Below are positions 1 to 6,493 of a stretch of DNA of 38,627 bases, in pieces (position 1 is the stretch's first letter; each line of letters begins with the position of its first letter). The position numbers and the translations under genes were made by a program. The stretch spans positions 1 through 38,627 of the forward strand of contig CAZUYK010000011.1 of NCBI GenBank assembly GCA_964624905.1, written 5' to 3'. The notes beneath the pieces are model-generated. The model ran no database searches, was not told the DNA's origin, and was given only the letters and a program-made list of their open reading frames with translations. The DNA is from CAZRVH01 sp964624905. Lineage in GTDB: Bacteria > Patescibacteriota > Gracilibacteria > Peribacterales > Peribacteraceae.

Positions 1-2
1 CG

Positions 3-206
3 CGCGGGTTGATCTACGGCACCGAGCAGAACGACATCACGGGCGAAGTCGTGGCGGCGGCCAAGAAAGCGTATGAAGAGGAACTCGCCCGCGGCGAGAA
101 GGACCGAAAGGCCTTCAAGCGCGCGGTGAACGGGGCCCTGTACCGCTACTTCGACCGCAAGCTCGACCGCGAACCGATGGTGATTCCTCTCTTCGTAGAG
201 GTCTGA
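3..206 (+). CDS. Ribonuclease J-like protein, C-terminal fragment
   Basis: Only the last 67 codons are in the window; the frame is open to the left edge. The C-terminal pattern, a helix rich in charged residues (AYEEELARGEKDRKAFKRAV) followed by LYRYFDRKLDREPMVIPLFVEV split over the final 22 residues, resembles the end of bacterial RNase J, where an arginine/lysine-rich helix precedes a 'RRPMVLPVVVEV'-type terminus. RNase J is a metallo-beta-lactamase/beta-CASP exo- and endoribonuclease that matures rRNA and degrades mRNA in the cytoplasm. The catalytic domains lie outside the window, so the call rests on the tail alone. A strong hairpin terminator follows 15 nt after the stop. Confidence 0.7.
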   Translation, partial: RGLIYGTEQNDITGEVVAAAKKAYEEELARGEKDRKAFKRAVNGALYRYFDRKLDREPMVIPLFVEV

Positions 207-220
207 TCCCGATCATCCGA

Positions 221-247
221 AAGAGCCCCACCGGGGCTCTTTTTTTA
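221..247 (+). terminator. Rho-independent terminator after the RNase J-like gene
   Basis: An 8-9 bp GC-rich stem (AAGAGCCCC paired with GGGGCTCTT, loop ACC) runs directly into a T tract. It starts 15 nt after the stop at 206 and separates that gene from the small gene at 277. Confidence 0.9.
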
Positions 248-276
248 TATCGCAGGAGGAGTATTCTTTCCCGCTT

Positions 277-672
277 ATGGAAAGAATCCCTCCTTCCGAC
301 GCACCGGACCCGCAGGACGACGACCTGATGTCCATCGCGGCGAAAATGTTTGCGAAGTACGATTATTTTACAATCATTTCTTTCGAATTGGGCGAGCAAG
401 TCATGGATATCCAGGAGCCATGGTTGATTTGGGATTACGAAGTGATCGGGGAAACGGCGGACTACTTCGTGCTGTGGAAATGGAATGCCGACCAATGCAA
501 CTATGCACCGGGGTTGATCAAAAAATCGGAAATACCCCAACAGATGGCGGATTTCAACGAGTCAAAACGCAGGTTGGAAGCATTGAGAAAAACGCCGGAA
601 CCACTGCCTGTCATCGAAAGAAAGCGGGAGGGTTGGCTGTCGAAAATACGGAAACTATTTGGCGGGAAGTGA
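277..672 (+). CDS. Small hypothetical protein (131 aa)
   Basis: Not recognised. The predicted product is soluble and acidic in its first third (proline/aspartate-rich N-terminus), aromatic in the middle (PWLIWDYEVIG, YFVLWKWNAD), and ends in a basic tail (SKIRKLFGGK). The pattern of alternating hydrophobic and aromatic residues around residues 45-80 suggests a small beta-rich domain. An AGGAGGA sequence lies at 254-260, about 16 nt before the ATG, longer than an ideal Shine-Dalgarno spacing, but no alternative in-frame start is closer. The gene sits between a terminator and the convergent pyrC, whose stop lies only 6 nt away, so it is probably monocistronic. No transmembrane segment or signal peptide is visible. 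Confidence 0.6.
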   Translation: MERIPPSDAPDPQDDDLMSIAAKMFAKYDYFTIISFELGEQVMDIQEPWLIWDYEVIGETADYFVLWKWNADQCNYAPGLIKKSEIPQQMADFNESKRRLEALRKTPEPLPVIERKREGWLSKIRKLFGGK

Positions 673-678
673 TCGGCG

Positions 679-1998
679 TCATGCTATGAGCACGCGTTCG
701 ACTTTGCCCTTCACCGTCCAGCCTTCGTACGGCGTCCAACTGCACTTGCTGTGAAGCTTCTCAGCCTCGGTGATCCACTTCTTGTCCGGATCGATGATGA
801 CGACGTCCGCCCTGGCCGCGTCCAGGATGTCACCCTTCCCGAGCCGGAAGATACGGTTGGGGTTGTCGAAGCAGAGGCGGCGGATATCGTGGTACGTAAG
901 CTTCGCGTCCTCGGGACGTGACGACGTAGGGTGCGGCCAATGATTCGCCGCGACGGAGAGGAGGAGGGGGATCATCGTTTCCACGCCCGGCACGCCGCTG
1001 GGCGCCTTGAGCGGATTGATGTTATTTTTTTCCTGGATGGTATGCGGCGCATGGTCCGTGACTACCATATCGATGGTGCGGTCCGCGATTCCTTCCCAGA
1101 GCGCATCGCGATCGTCCGCGGAACGGATGGGAGGGTTCATCTTGATACGCGTGCCCAATGTCTCGTAATCATCCGTGGTGCAGAACAAATGATGCGTTGT
1201 TGCTTCGGCGGTGACAGACACGCCCTTCTTTTTCGCCTCCCGGATGAGATCCACTCCCAGGCGGGTAGACACGTGCGCGACGTGGAAACGGGTACCGTAG
1301 TGTTCCGCACGGCGGATCGAATCGCCGATGGAACGCGCTTCGGACTCGGGGGGCCGGACCGCCGAATGAACCCCGACATGTGTAATGCCCGCATGCGCAC
1401 GTTCGGCCGTGGCATTGATATGCACGTCCTCGCAATGCGCCATGAGCAGCACGTTGTATTCCGCGCAGGCCCGGAAGACTTCGCCCACCATGCCCTCCTC
1501 GATCTTTTGATCTCCCGTGGAATGTTCCAGATACAGCTTCACGCCGCACATCCACCGGCGGAGCTCCCGCGTGGCGGCGTCCTGCGCCTCCATGAACTGC
1601 CTGAACTGCTCCAGGTGCTCGGGCTTCGTCATGCCGAAATAAAAGCGCATGTCGATGCACGACTGCTCCATTGCGCGCCTCACCTTATCCGAAAACGCGG
1701 CGATGGCGACCGTGGGCGGGTTGGTGTTCGGCATATCGCACGCCGTCGTCACCCCTCCCCACATCGCGCTGATGGATTCCGATTCGATATTTCCCTTGTG
1801 TTCGTGCCCCGGGGTGCGGAAGTGGACGTGCGGATCGATGAAACCCGGAAACACCATCTTGCCATGCAGGTTCAGCGCATCCGATTGGCGGGCGGCTTCC
1901 CCCCCGAAACGGACGACGCCGTCGTTCCAATGCAGATCCGTCTTACGCTCTCCCTCCGCATCGATGATGGTGCCGTTGCGCAGGAAAAAATCCTTCAT
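679..1998 (-). CDS. pyrC: Dihydroorotase
   Basis: The product (439 aa) is an amidohydrolase of the class I dihydroorotase type, which closes carbamoyl-aspartate to dihydroorotate in de novo pyrimidine synthesis. The metal-binding residues are all visible: H57 and H59 in DPHVHF, the lysine that is carboxylated (K154 in GVKLYLEHSTG), H188 in MAHCED, H242 in VAHVS and catalytic D315 in VVTDHAPH. The asparagine-containing CDMPNTNPP segment and the MNPPIR loop are also typical. The start at 1998 (MKDFFLRNGTIID) fits the family's usual N-terminus; the longer frame up to 2169 has a low-complexity extension that does not look like this family. No clear Shine-Dalgarno or TAYRCT box is visible before it. 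It converges on the small gene at 277-672. Confidence 0.93.
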   Translation of the reverse strand: MKDFFLRNGTIIDAEGERKTDLHWNDGVVRFGGEAARQSDALNLHGKMVFPGFIDPHVHFRTPGHEHKGNIESESISAMWGGVTTACDMPNTNPPTVAIAAFSDKVRRAMEQSCIDMRFYFGMTKPEHLEQFRQFMEAQDAATRELRRWMCGVKLYLEHSTGDQKIEEGMVGEVFRACAEYNVLLMAHCEDVHINATAERAHAGITHVGVHSAVRPPESEARSIGDSIRRAEHYGTRFHVAHVSTRLGVDLIREAKKKGVSVTAEATTHHLFCTTDDYETLGTRIKMNPPIRSADDRDALWEGIADRTIDMVVTDHAPHTIQEKNNINPLKAPSGVPGVETMIPLLLSVAANHWPHPTSSRPEDAKLTYHDIRRLCFDNPNRIFRLGKGDILDAARADVVIIDPDKKWITEAEKLHSKCSWTPYEGWTVKGKVERVLIA

Positions 1999-2195
1999 AG
2001 TGGCCGACAACAATATGCCCCTGAGGCCAGGGGATACAAGGGGTCTTTGTCGGTCGGGTGTCGATCCGGCACGGGAAACAGGCACCTCCGCCCTCTGATC
2101 CTGGGCGCTGGGCGTCGGGTTACCGATCGACAGCAGCATGTATCCAGACCATAGGATCGTTTGGCACAATTCGCAATTGACGGAATTTTTTCGGC

Positions 2196-2201
2196 TATAC
2201 T
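2196..2201 (+). promoter_or_regulatory. -10 box for a leaderless flippase mRNA
   Basis: TATACT lies 6 nt before the ATG at 2208, so transcription would begin at or next to the start codon. A TTGACG at 2177-2182 is too close (13 nt) to be a standard -35. No Shine-Dalgarno sequence is present. Confidence 0.65.
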
Positions 2202-2207
2202 CCCCGC

Positions 2208-3674
2208 ATGTCCCAGCGACAAATCGCGAAAAGCACCCTGTGGCAACTCGGCAGCCAGGTCATCATGGCGGCGCTCGCCATCGTGACGGTGAAGATCGTC
2301 GCGACGGGACTCAGCAAAGAACTCGCCGGACTCTACAACACGGCCTACGGCTACCTGCAACTCTTCGGCATCCTCGCGGATTTCGGGCTCTACGCCGTGG
2401 CCATCCGTGAAATCAGCACGGCGGGAGGAAAGAAGGAGCAGGAGAAGGTGTTGGGGAACCTCATCGTCGTGCGCTGCGGCATCCTTTTGGTTTCGATCGG
2501 AAGCGCGCTCGCCATCGCATGGATCACGCCCGCATGGCGCGGAACGCCGCTGCCGATCGCGATCAGCATCGCATCCCTCGTCCCGTCCTTCACGCTGCTC
2601 GCGGGCATCCTGCGCACGGTGTTCCAAGTGAGCCACAAGATGCAGTTCGTGTTCGTGGCGGAGGTGCTCCAGCGCGTGCTCACCGCGGGCTCCATGCTCA
2701 TCGTCCTGCTTCTCGGCGTGCGCCAGTCGCAGGACCCGGCAATGCTGTACCTCTTCCTGGGACTGGGGAGTCTGGGGGCATTGCTGCTCTACGTCTTGTC
2801 GTTGTTTTTCGGATGGAGACTGATGTCGATCCGCCCGAGACTGGATGCGGATGTCATGAAGACGCTGCTCGTCCAAGCCGCCCCGTACGGCATGGCCTAT
2901 CTGTTCACCGCGCTCTATCGCCAGTTCGACGTCACGCTCATCGCGGCGCTTCGCCCCGACGATTTCGAACTGCAGAACGCGGCGTACGGGTTCGTCCAGC
3001 GCATGATGGACATGGCGTACCTGCTGCCCACCATCCTTTTGAACTCGACGCTGCCCGCGCTCTCGGACCGCGTGAAGAAAAACGAGGAAACCAAACACTT
3101 TGTCGGACGCATCTTCTTCACCATCGTCCTGCTCTCCGTCACGACGTTCCTCTTCAGCTTCTTCTGGCCCCGCGCCCTCAGCGAACTGCTCATCAATGAC
3201 ACGTATCTTTCCACGGCGACGCAGCCGGGATCGGATACAGCACTCAGGATTCTCTCCGTCTCCATGCTCATGAACGGCATCATCCTGTTCTCCTTCTATT
3301 CGCTGCTCGCGAAACACGCGTGGAGGCCGCTGGTGTCGACCCTCTTCCTGGGCGTGCTCGTGTCGCTCTTCCTGAACCTCACCCTCATCCCGGACATGGG
3401 ATTCGTCGGCGCTTCTTATACGTCGATCGCAACCCACGTCCTGCTGGCCGCCCTCCTGCTCCCCCAGAGCCTGCGCGTCCTGCCGATGAAACTGACGGGC
3501 AGGATGATCGTCCAAACCCTTCTGTATGCGATCGTTTTGGGAGGATTCCTATGGGGAACCGCTTCTTTCCTGGAATCATCGCTTTGGACGGTGGGGGCGT
3601 TGGGTATTGGATTATTACTGATCCTCGGATTGGCCAAGTTGAGCGGGATTCAGAAAGCATTATTGCGGGATTAG
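2208..3674 (+). CDS. Lipopolysaccharide/polysaccharide flippase (MOP superfamily, Wzx-like)
   Basis: The 488-aa product is an integral membrane protein with about 12-14 hydrophobic segments spread evenly over its length. The N-terminal pattern (STLWQLGSQVIMAALAIVTV, then LYNTAYGYLQLFGILADFGL) is typical of oligosaccharide/teichoic-acid flippases that move lipid-linked sugar units across the cytoplasmic membrane. The conserved 'ADFGLYAVAIREIS' segment near residue 60 matches the family. The sugar substrate cannot be read from the sequence. It is followed by a 149-nt gap with inverted repeats and then the FN3 surface protein, so a role in building surface polysaccharide is plausible. The start is set by a -10 box 6 nt upstream and an ordinary N-terminus. 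Confidence 0.85.
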   Translation: MSQRQIAKSTLWQLGSQVIMAALAIVTVKIVATGLSKELAGLYNTAYGYLQLFGILADFGLYAVAIREISTAGGKKEQEKVLGNLIVVRCGILLVSIGSALAIAWITPAWRGTPLPIAISIASLVPSFTLLAGILRTVFQVSHKMQFVFVAEVLQRVLTAGSMLIVLLLGVRQSQDPAMLYLFLGLGSLGALLLYVLSLFFGWRLMSIRPRLDADVMKTLLVQAAPYGMAYLFTALYRQFDVTLIAALRPDDFELQNAAYGFVQRMMDMAYLLPTILLNSTLPALSDRVKKNEETKHFVGRIFFTIVLLSVTTFLFSFFWPRALSELLINDTYLSTATQPGSDTALRILSVSMLMNGIILFSFYSLLAKHAWRPLVSTLFLGVLVSLFLNLTLIPDMGFVGASYTSIATHVLLAALLLPQSLRVLPMKLTGRMIVQTLLYAIVLGGFLWGTASFLESSLWTVGALGIGLLLILGLAKLSGIQKALLRD

Positions 3675-3677
3675 TAG

Positions 3678-3745
3678 GTAGCTTCGTTAGCTTCCTTATA
3701 ATCCGAAATACTCACTTTAAAGAAGCTAAGGAAGCTAATGCAGCT
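3678..3745 (+). repeat. Inverted repeat with 9-bp sub-repeats upstream of the FN3 gene
   Basis: TTAGCTTCCTTA (3687-3698) is repeated exactly in reverse complement as TAAGGAAGCTAA (3727-3738), with a 28-nt centre. Each arm is itself built of short repeats about 9 nt apart: TAGCTTCGT then TAGCTTCCT on the left, and AAGCTAAGG, AAGCTAATG and CAGCTATTC on the right. The block lies between the flippase stop and the FN3 gene promoter. It could fold as a 3' hairpin of the flippase mRNA or be an operator; no T tract follows the hairpin. Confidence 0.7.
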
Positions 3746-3768
3746 ATTCCGTCGACCTTTCTTATAAT

Positions 3769-3797
3769 TTGCCCCAAAACGCCATTTCTGCTATACT
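3769..3797 (+). promoter_or_regulatory. Promoter of the FN3 surface-protein gene
   Basis: TTGCCC (3769-3774) and TATACT (3792-3797) are separated by exactly 17 nt. Expected transcription start is near 3804, giving a leader of about 20 nt. The AAGGAGA at 3798-3804 falls between the -10 box and the start site and is too far from the ATG (20 nt) to act as a Shine-Dalgarno sequence. Confidence 0.65.
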
Positions 3798-3823
3798 AAG
3801 GAGAAACATTCACACAAACACTT

Positions 3824-5053
3824 ATGACGACATTCGCAGCCCGCCTTTCGTTAGGCCTCCTTTCCCTCGCATTCCCGCTGACGGCCTTCGCCGCAGCACC
3901 CGACAACGTAACCGGAATCCAGGCTTCGTTGAGTGACGGAAAGGTGACGGTGACCTGGGATAAGGTCACGACGCAGGAGATCGCGAACTACCGCGTGTTC
4001 TACAGCCATACATCCATCCTAAAGGAGAACGGACTGTACGATGATTTCGATTCCGTCGCGGGAACCGAGACTACGTACGTCTTCCCCTCGCTCCCTCCGA
4101 CGGACATGCTCTACGTTTCCGTTCTTGCGGTGAACGATCAGGGGGAGGAAAGCCCGTTCTTCGCCGAAGAGGCATCGGTCCAGCTGCGCACGACGACGTC
4201 CAAAGGATCTTCTTCCGCCCAGATGGTCGCGCAGGCAGCAACGTTGCGCTTGATCAAGGCGGAGAAGGCATCATCCACGGGCGTACTCCTTACGTTCTCG
4301 AACACCGTCCTTCCCATCACGGGAAGCGCCAGCACGCTCTTCGGCATCGAGTTCGGAAGCGGCTTCAATCTTCCGGTGACCGGCGCAACCGTATCCGGTG
4401 AAACCGTGCTCGTGGAAACGTATCCCATGGTGAACGGAACCGTGTACCTCCTGCAGGTGATCGGCGACGTGCGCGGCACGGACGGGGCTGGTAAAACGAT
4501 CTCCTTGGATCCTCTGCAACTCCCGACGTTCATTCAGAACGGATCTTCGTCTTCCGCCGCAGCCCCGACCGGCTCGCATCCCGAAGTGACCAACCTGCGC
4601 CTACGTGCCACGGCCGAAGGAAACGGACGCTACACCGTGGATGCATCGTGGAACGCACCGAATGCAGACGGCGTGGAAGGATTCGTGATCTCCCAAAGCA
4701 TCGACGGCGGCGCGACCTTCGGTCCGTCGCTGCGCGTGACTGGTACGTCGCGCGGCATCAGCATCCCGCGCGTCAATGCCAGGACATTGGGTGTTTCCAT
4801 CCGTACTCTTTACAAGGACGGACAAACCTCAAAGGGTATCTTCCAGGCGATTACGCTCGGCAGCGGCCAGACGACGAGCGTGTCTTCCTTGCGTTCCTCG
4901 ATCGGCACGTTGCCCCCGGTGGGTTCCGTGACGGGAGGGAACGGAAAGGGCGGCTCCCTTCCGGAGAGCGGCGTGAATATCTGGGCGATGGTGACCCTCG
5001 CGGGCGCCGCCGCATGTTGGAAGAAGATGCGCGCGCAGCGCGTCGAGGCGTAA
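3824..5053 (+). CDS. Secreted fibronectin type III-domain surface protein with LPESG C-terminal sorting-like signal
   Basis: The 409-aa product starts with a signal peptide (MTTFAARLSLGLLSLAFPLT, cleavage after AFAAA). Residues about 27-120 form an FN3 domain (PDNVTGIQAS, VTVTWDKV, IANYRVFYS, LYVSVLAVND). Residues about 138-240 look like an Ig-like beta domain, followed by a serine/alanine linker and a second FN3-like domain at about 252-350. The C-terminus is LPESG (379-383), a hydrophobic stretch (VNIWAMVTLAGAAAC) and a basic tail (KKMRAQR), the three-part layout of a sortase or related sorting signal. It is therefore likely displayed on the cell surface as an adhesin-like or scaffold protein; a ligand cannot be named. 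The ComEC-like gene begins 9 nt downstream. Confidence 0.8.
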   Translation: MTTFAARLSLGLLSLAFPLTAFAAAPDNVTGIQASLSDGKVTVTWDKVTTQEIANYRVFYSHTSILKENGLYDDFDSVAGTETTYVFPSLPPTDMLYVSVLAVNDQGEESPFFAEEASVQLRTTTSKGSSSAQMVAQAATLRLIKAEKASSTGVLLTFSNTVLPITGSASTLFGIEFGSGFNLPVTGATVSGETVLVETYPMVNGTVYLLQVIGDVRGTDGAGKTISLDPLQLPTFIQNGSSSSAAAPTGSHPEVTNLRLRATAEGNGRYTVDASWNAPNADGVEGFVISQSIDGGATFGPSLRVTGTSRGISIPRVNARTLGVSIRTLYKDGQTSKGIFQAITLGSGQTTSVSSLRSSIGTLPPVGSVTGGNGKGGSLPESGVNIWAMVTLAGAAACWKKMRAQRVEA

Positions 5054-5056
5054 GAT
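5051..5056 (+). promoter_or_regulatory. Possible -10 box before the ComEC-like gene
   Basis: TAAGAT overlaps the FN3 stop codon and lies 6 nt before the GTG start at 5063. It fits the leaderless spacing seen elsewhere in the window, but its sequence is a poorer match, and read-through from the FN3 gene would also explain expression. Confidence 0.3.
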
Positions 5057-5062
5057 GGCGGG

Positions 5063-5896
5063 GTGCGTCGCATCCTGATCATCGCCGTCTCGTGCGTCCT
5101 CGTACTCCTGCTCCTGGCGGTACGGGAGACTTTGATGGCGTCCCCGAAGCGCGAGACCGCGGTGCATTTCTTCGACGTCGGCCAGGGGGACGCGGCGTTG
5201 ATCGCGGGCCCCAGCGGGCAACAGATCGTAGTGGACGGGGGACCGAACCTGAGCCTGCTGGAACACCTGGAACGAACCATGCCCTTCATGGATAGGACGA
5301 TCGACATGATCGTCTTGAGCCACCCGCACCAGGATCACCTCTTCGCGTTTCCGGAAATCCTGAAGCGCTACGCAGTGAAAAACGTGTTGATGACGGGCAT
5401 GGATTTTTCGTTGCCGCGCTATCGCGAGATGCTCACCCTCCTGCGGGAGAAACACGTAAACGTACTCCTTGCGGACCCGGCGAAAGACATCATCTGGAAA
5501 GACGGATTGATGCTGGACGTGGTGTGGCCGCGGACGGGACTCCTGGGACAGAAGGGCGACGCGAACAACACGTCCGTGGCGCTGCGCGTCCTCTACGGCA
5601 AAGACAGCGTGCTCTTCACGGGGGACATGGAAGAACCCCAAGAGCGTGCGATCCTCTCGGCGGGTATCGACGTATCCGCGGATATCCTGAAAGTGGCGCA
5701 CCACGGGAGCAGGACGTCGAGTTCGACGGGATTCCTGATGGCGGTGAAGGCGACGCAAGCGGTCGTCTCCGTCGCGGCTCAAAACAGTTACAAACTTCCG
5801 AACCAGGACGTGCTGGACCGATTGAAACAATTCGGCATGAAGACGCATCTCACGAGTTTGAGCGGATCGCTGACGGTGATTTTGGACGGACAATAA
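5063..5896 (+). CDS. ComEC/Rec2-related metallo-beta-lactamase-fold hydrolase (stand-alone)
   Basis: The 277-aa product has an N-terminal membrane anchor or signal (residues 3-20, ILIIAVSCVLVLLLLAV) and then a metallo-beta-lactamase domain of the ComEC type. Visible metal ligands are SHPHQDH (H87, H89, D91, H92), D188 in LFTGDME and the AHHGS motif (H213/H214). FFDVGQGDAALI and NNTSVALRV are also characteristic of the ComEC C-terminal domain. In ComEC proteins this domain is fused to a DNA-uptake channel and is thought to degrade the non-transported strand; here the channel part is absent, so the protein is probably an exported, membrane-anchored nuclease or phosphodiesterase. The GTG start lies 9 nt after the FN3 gene. 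A role in DNA scavenging is inference. Confidence 0.85.
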   Translation: MRRILIIAVSCVLVLLLLAVRETLMASPKRETAVHFFDVGQGDAALIAGPSGQQIVVDGGPNLSLLEHLERTMPFMDRTIDMIVLSHPHQDHLFAFPEILKRYAVKNVLMTGMDFSLPRYREMLTLLREKHVNVLLADPAKDIIWKDGLMLDVVWPRTGLLGQKGDANNTSVALRVLYGKDSVLFTGDMEEPQERAILSAGIDVSADILKVAHHGSRTSSSTGFLMAVKATQAVVSVAAQNSYKLPNQDVLDRLKQFGMKTHLTSLSGSLTVILDGQ

Positions 5897-5930
5897 AAAA
5901 AGTCCCAGTCACGCTATGCGCAACTGGGAC
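5895..5930 (-). terminator. Terminator of the small membrane-anchored protein gene
   Basis: On the minus strand, GTCCCAG (5930-5924 side) pairs with CTGGGAC (7 bp) around a 15-nt loop and runs into seven T residues. It lies 33 nt past the stop of the minus-strand gene at 5964-6314. The plus-strand ComEC-like gene ends within its A tract, so both genes converge on this hairpin. Confidence 0.7.
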
Positions 5931-5963
5931 CTTGGATGCGGCTTCGTCGCCGAAGCGCACGGA

Positions 5964-6314
5964 TCACTCTCGGGTAACGATCGCTTCCTGCCGTGCACTG
6001 TTCATGTAGGAAGAATTGTTCGCGACGAGCGTGTCCATGAAGCGGATGCTGAGTCGGGCGCCGCCCTGGCCCTGCTGGGTGGAACGGGCATCCAATTCAC
6101 GCTGCTTCTGATCCAGCACGAACATCAGCTTTTCGTCCGGCGTGGCGTTCTCGGGCCACATCGCGCGGCTCGCCTGGAGCGGCATCATGTCGGTGACGCG
6201 GGTGCAGGCAGCGCGGGCGCGATCCTTTTGGCTCCGCTCGTAAAACATGCTGCCCGTCATGTACAGGCCCCAGACCAACAGACCGACCATCGTGCATCGT
6301 TGAAAACGGGTCAT
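5964..6314 (-). CDS. Small membrane-anchored or secreted hypothetical protein (116 aa)
   Basis: Not recognised. Residues about 7-24 (CTMVGLLVWGLYMTGSMF) form one hydrophobic segment after a basic N-terminus, so the protein is either anchored in the membrane or secreted. The rest is a polar, mostly helical segment with KLMFVLDQKQRELDARSTQQ and no known motif. A GAGGA sequence on the minus strand (6323-6328) lies about 8 nt before the ATG and supports this start; a Shine-Dalgarno site is unusual in this window. The gene has its own strong promoter with a palindrome over the -35 region and its own terminator, so it appears to be a separately regulated single gene. Confidence 0.65.
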   Translation of the reverse strand: MTRFQRCTMVGLLVWGLYMTGSMFYERSQKDRARAACTRVTDMMPLQASRAMWPENATPDEKLMFVLDQKQRELDARSTQQGQGGARLSIRFMDTLVANNSSYMNSARQEAIVTRE

Positions 6315-6379
6315 CGCAATTCTTCCTCTTTGTAAACAGTGGTGACAGGGAACGACGCGATTCCGGAGAATCCGTATAT

Positions 6380-6414
6380 ATTATAGAATGTATTATAGAT
6401 ATGTCAATCTATAA
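6380..6414 (-). promoter_or_regulatory. Strong sigma-70-type promoter with a palindromic operator
   Basis: Read on the minus strand, TTGACA (6407-6402) and TATAAT (6385-6380) are separated by 16 nt, the best consensus promoter in the window. The -35 box sits inside an 8-bp inverted repeat, TTATAGAT (6393-6400) and ATCTATAA (6407-6414). A near-direct repeat (ATTATAGAATGT then ATTATAGATATG) covers the spacer and the -10 box. The layout suggests binding by a dimeric repressor. It faces the 5964-6314 gene, with an expected leader of about 60 nt. Confidence 0.75.
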
Positions 6415-6479
6415 GAAACACGCATGCATTACGTAATTCGGGCTTAAAAATAGGGCTGGATCGCCCCCATCCACCCCTC

Positions 6480-6485
6480 TACACT
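6480..6485 (+). promoter_or_regulatory. -10 box for a leaderless GlmU-like gene mRNA
   Basis: TACACT lies 8 nt before the ATG at 6494, and there is no Shine-Dalgarno sequence in the intervening C-rich stretch. Confidence 0.55.
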
Positions 6486-6493
6486 ACCCCCGC

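Noticed and set aside
2018..2033. Short hairpin (CCCCT/AGGGG) upstream of pyrC as a riboswitch or attenuator
   Set aside because: Only 5 bp, no T tract and no PyrR-type anti-antiterminator pattern; insufficient support.
1999..2169. N-terminal extension of dihydroorotase to 2169, including an ATG at 2139 after TATGGT
   Set aside because: The extra residues do not resemble the family N-terminus; MKDFFLRNGTIID begins at the expected place. The TATGGT at leaderless distance is treated as chance.
1995..3515. A 506-codon minus-strand frame over the flippase gene and pyrC upstream region
   Set aside because: Its composition is dominated by Arg, Glu, Gln and His, typical of an antisense frame opposite a membrane protein; it overlaps two well-supported features.
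3798..3804. AAGGAGA as a Shine-Dalgarno site for the FN3 gene
   Set aside because: It lies 20 nt from the ATG and between the -10 box and the expected transcription start, so it is probably not in the mRNA.
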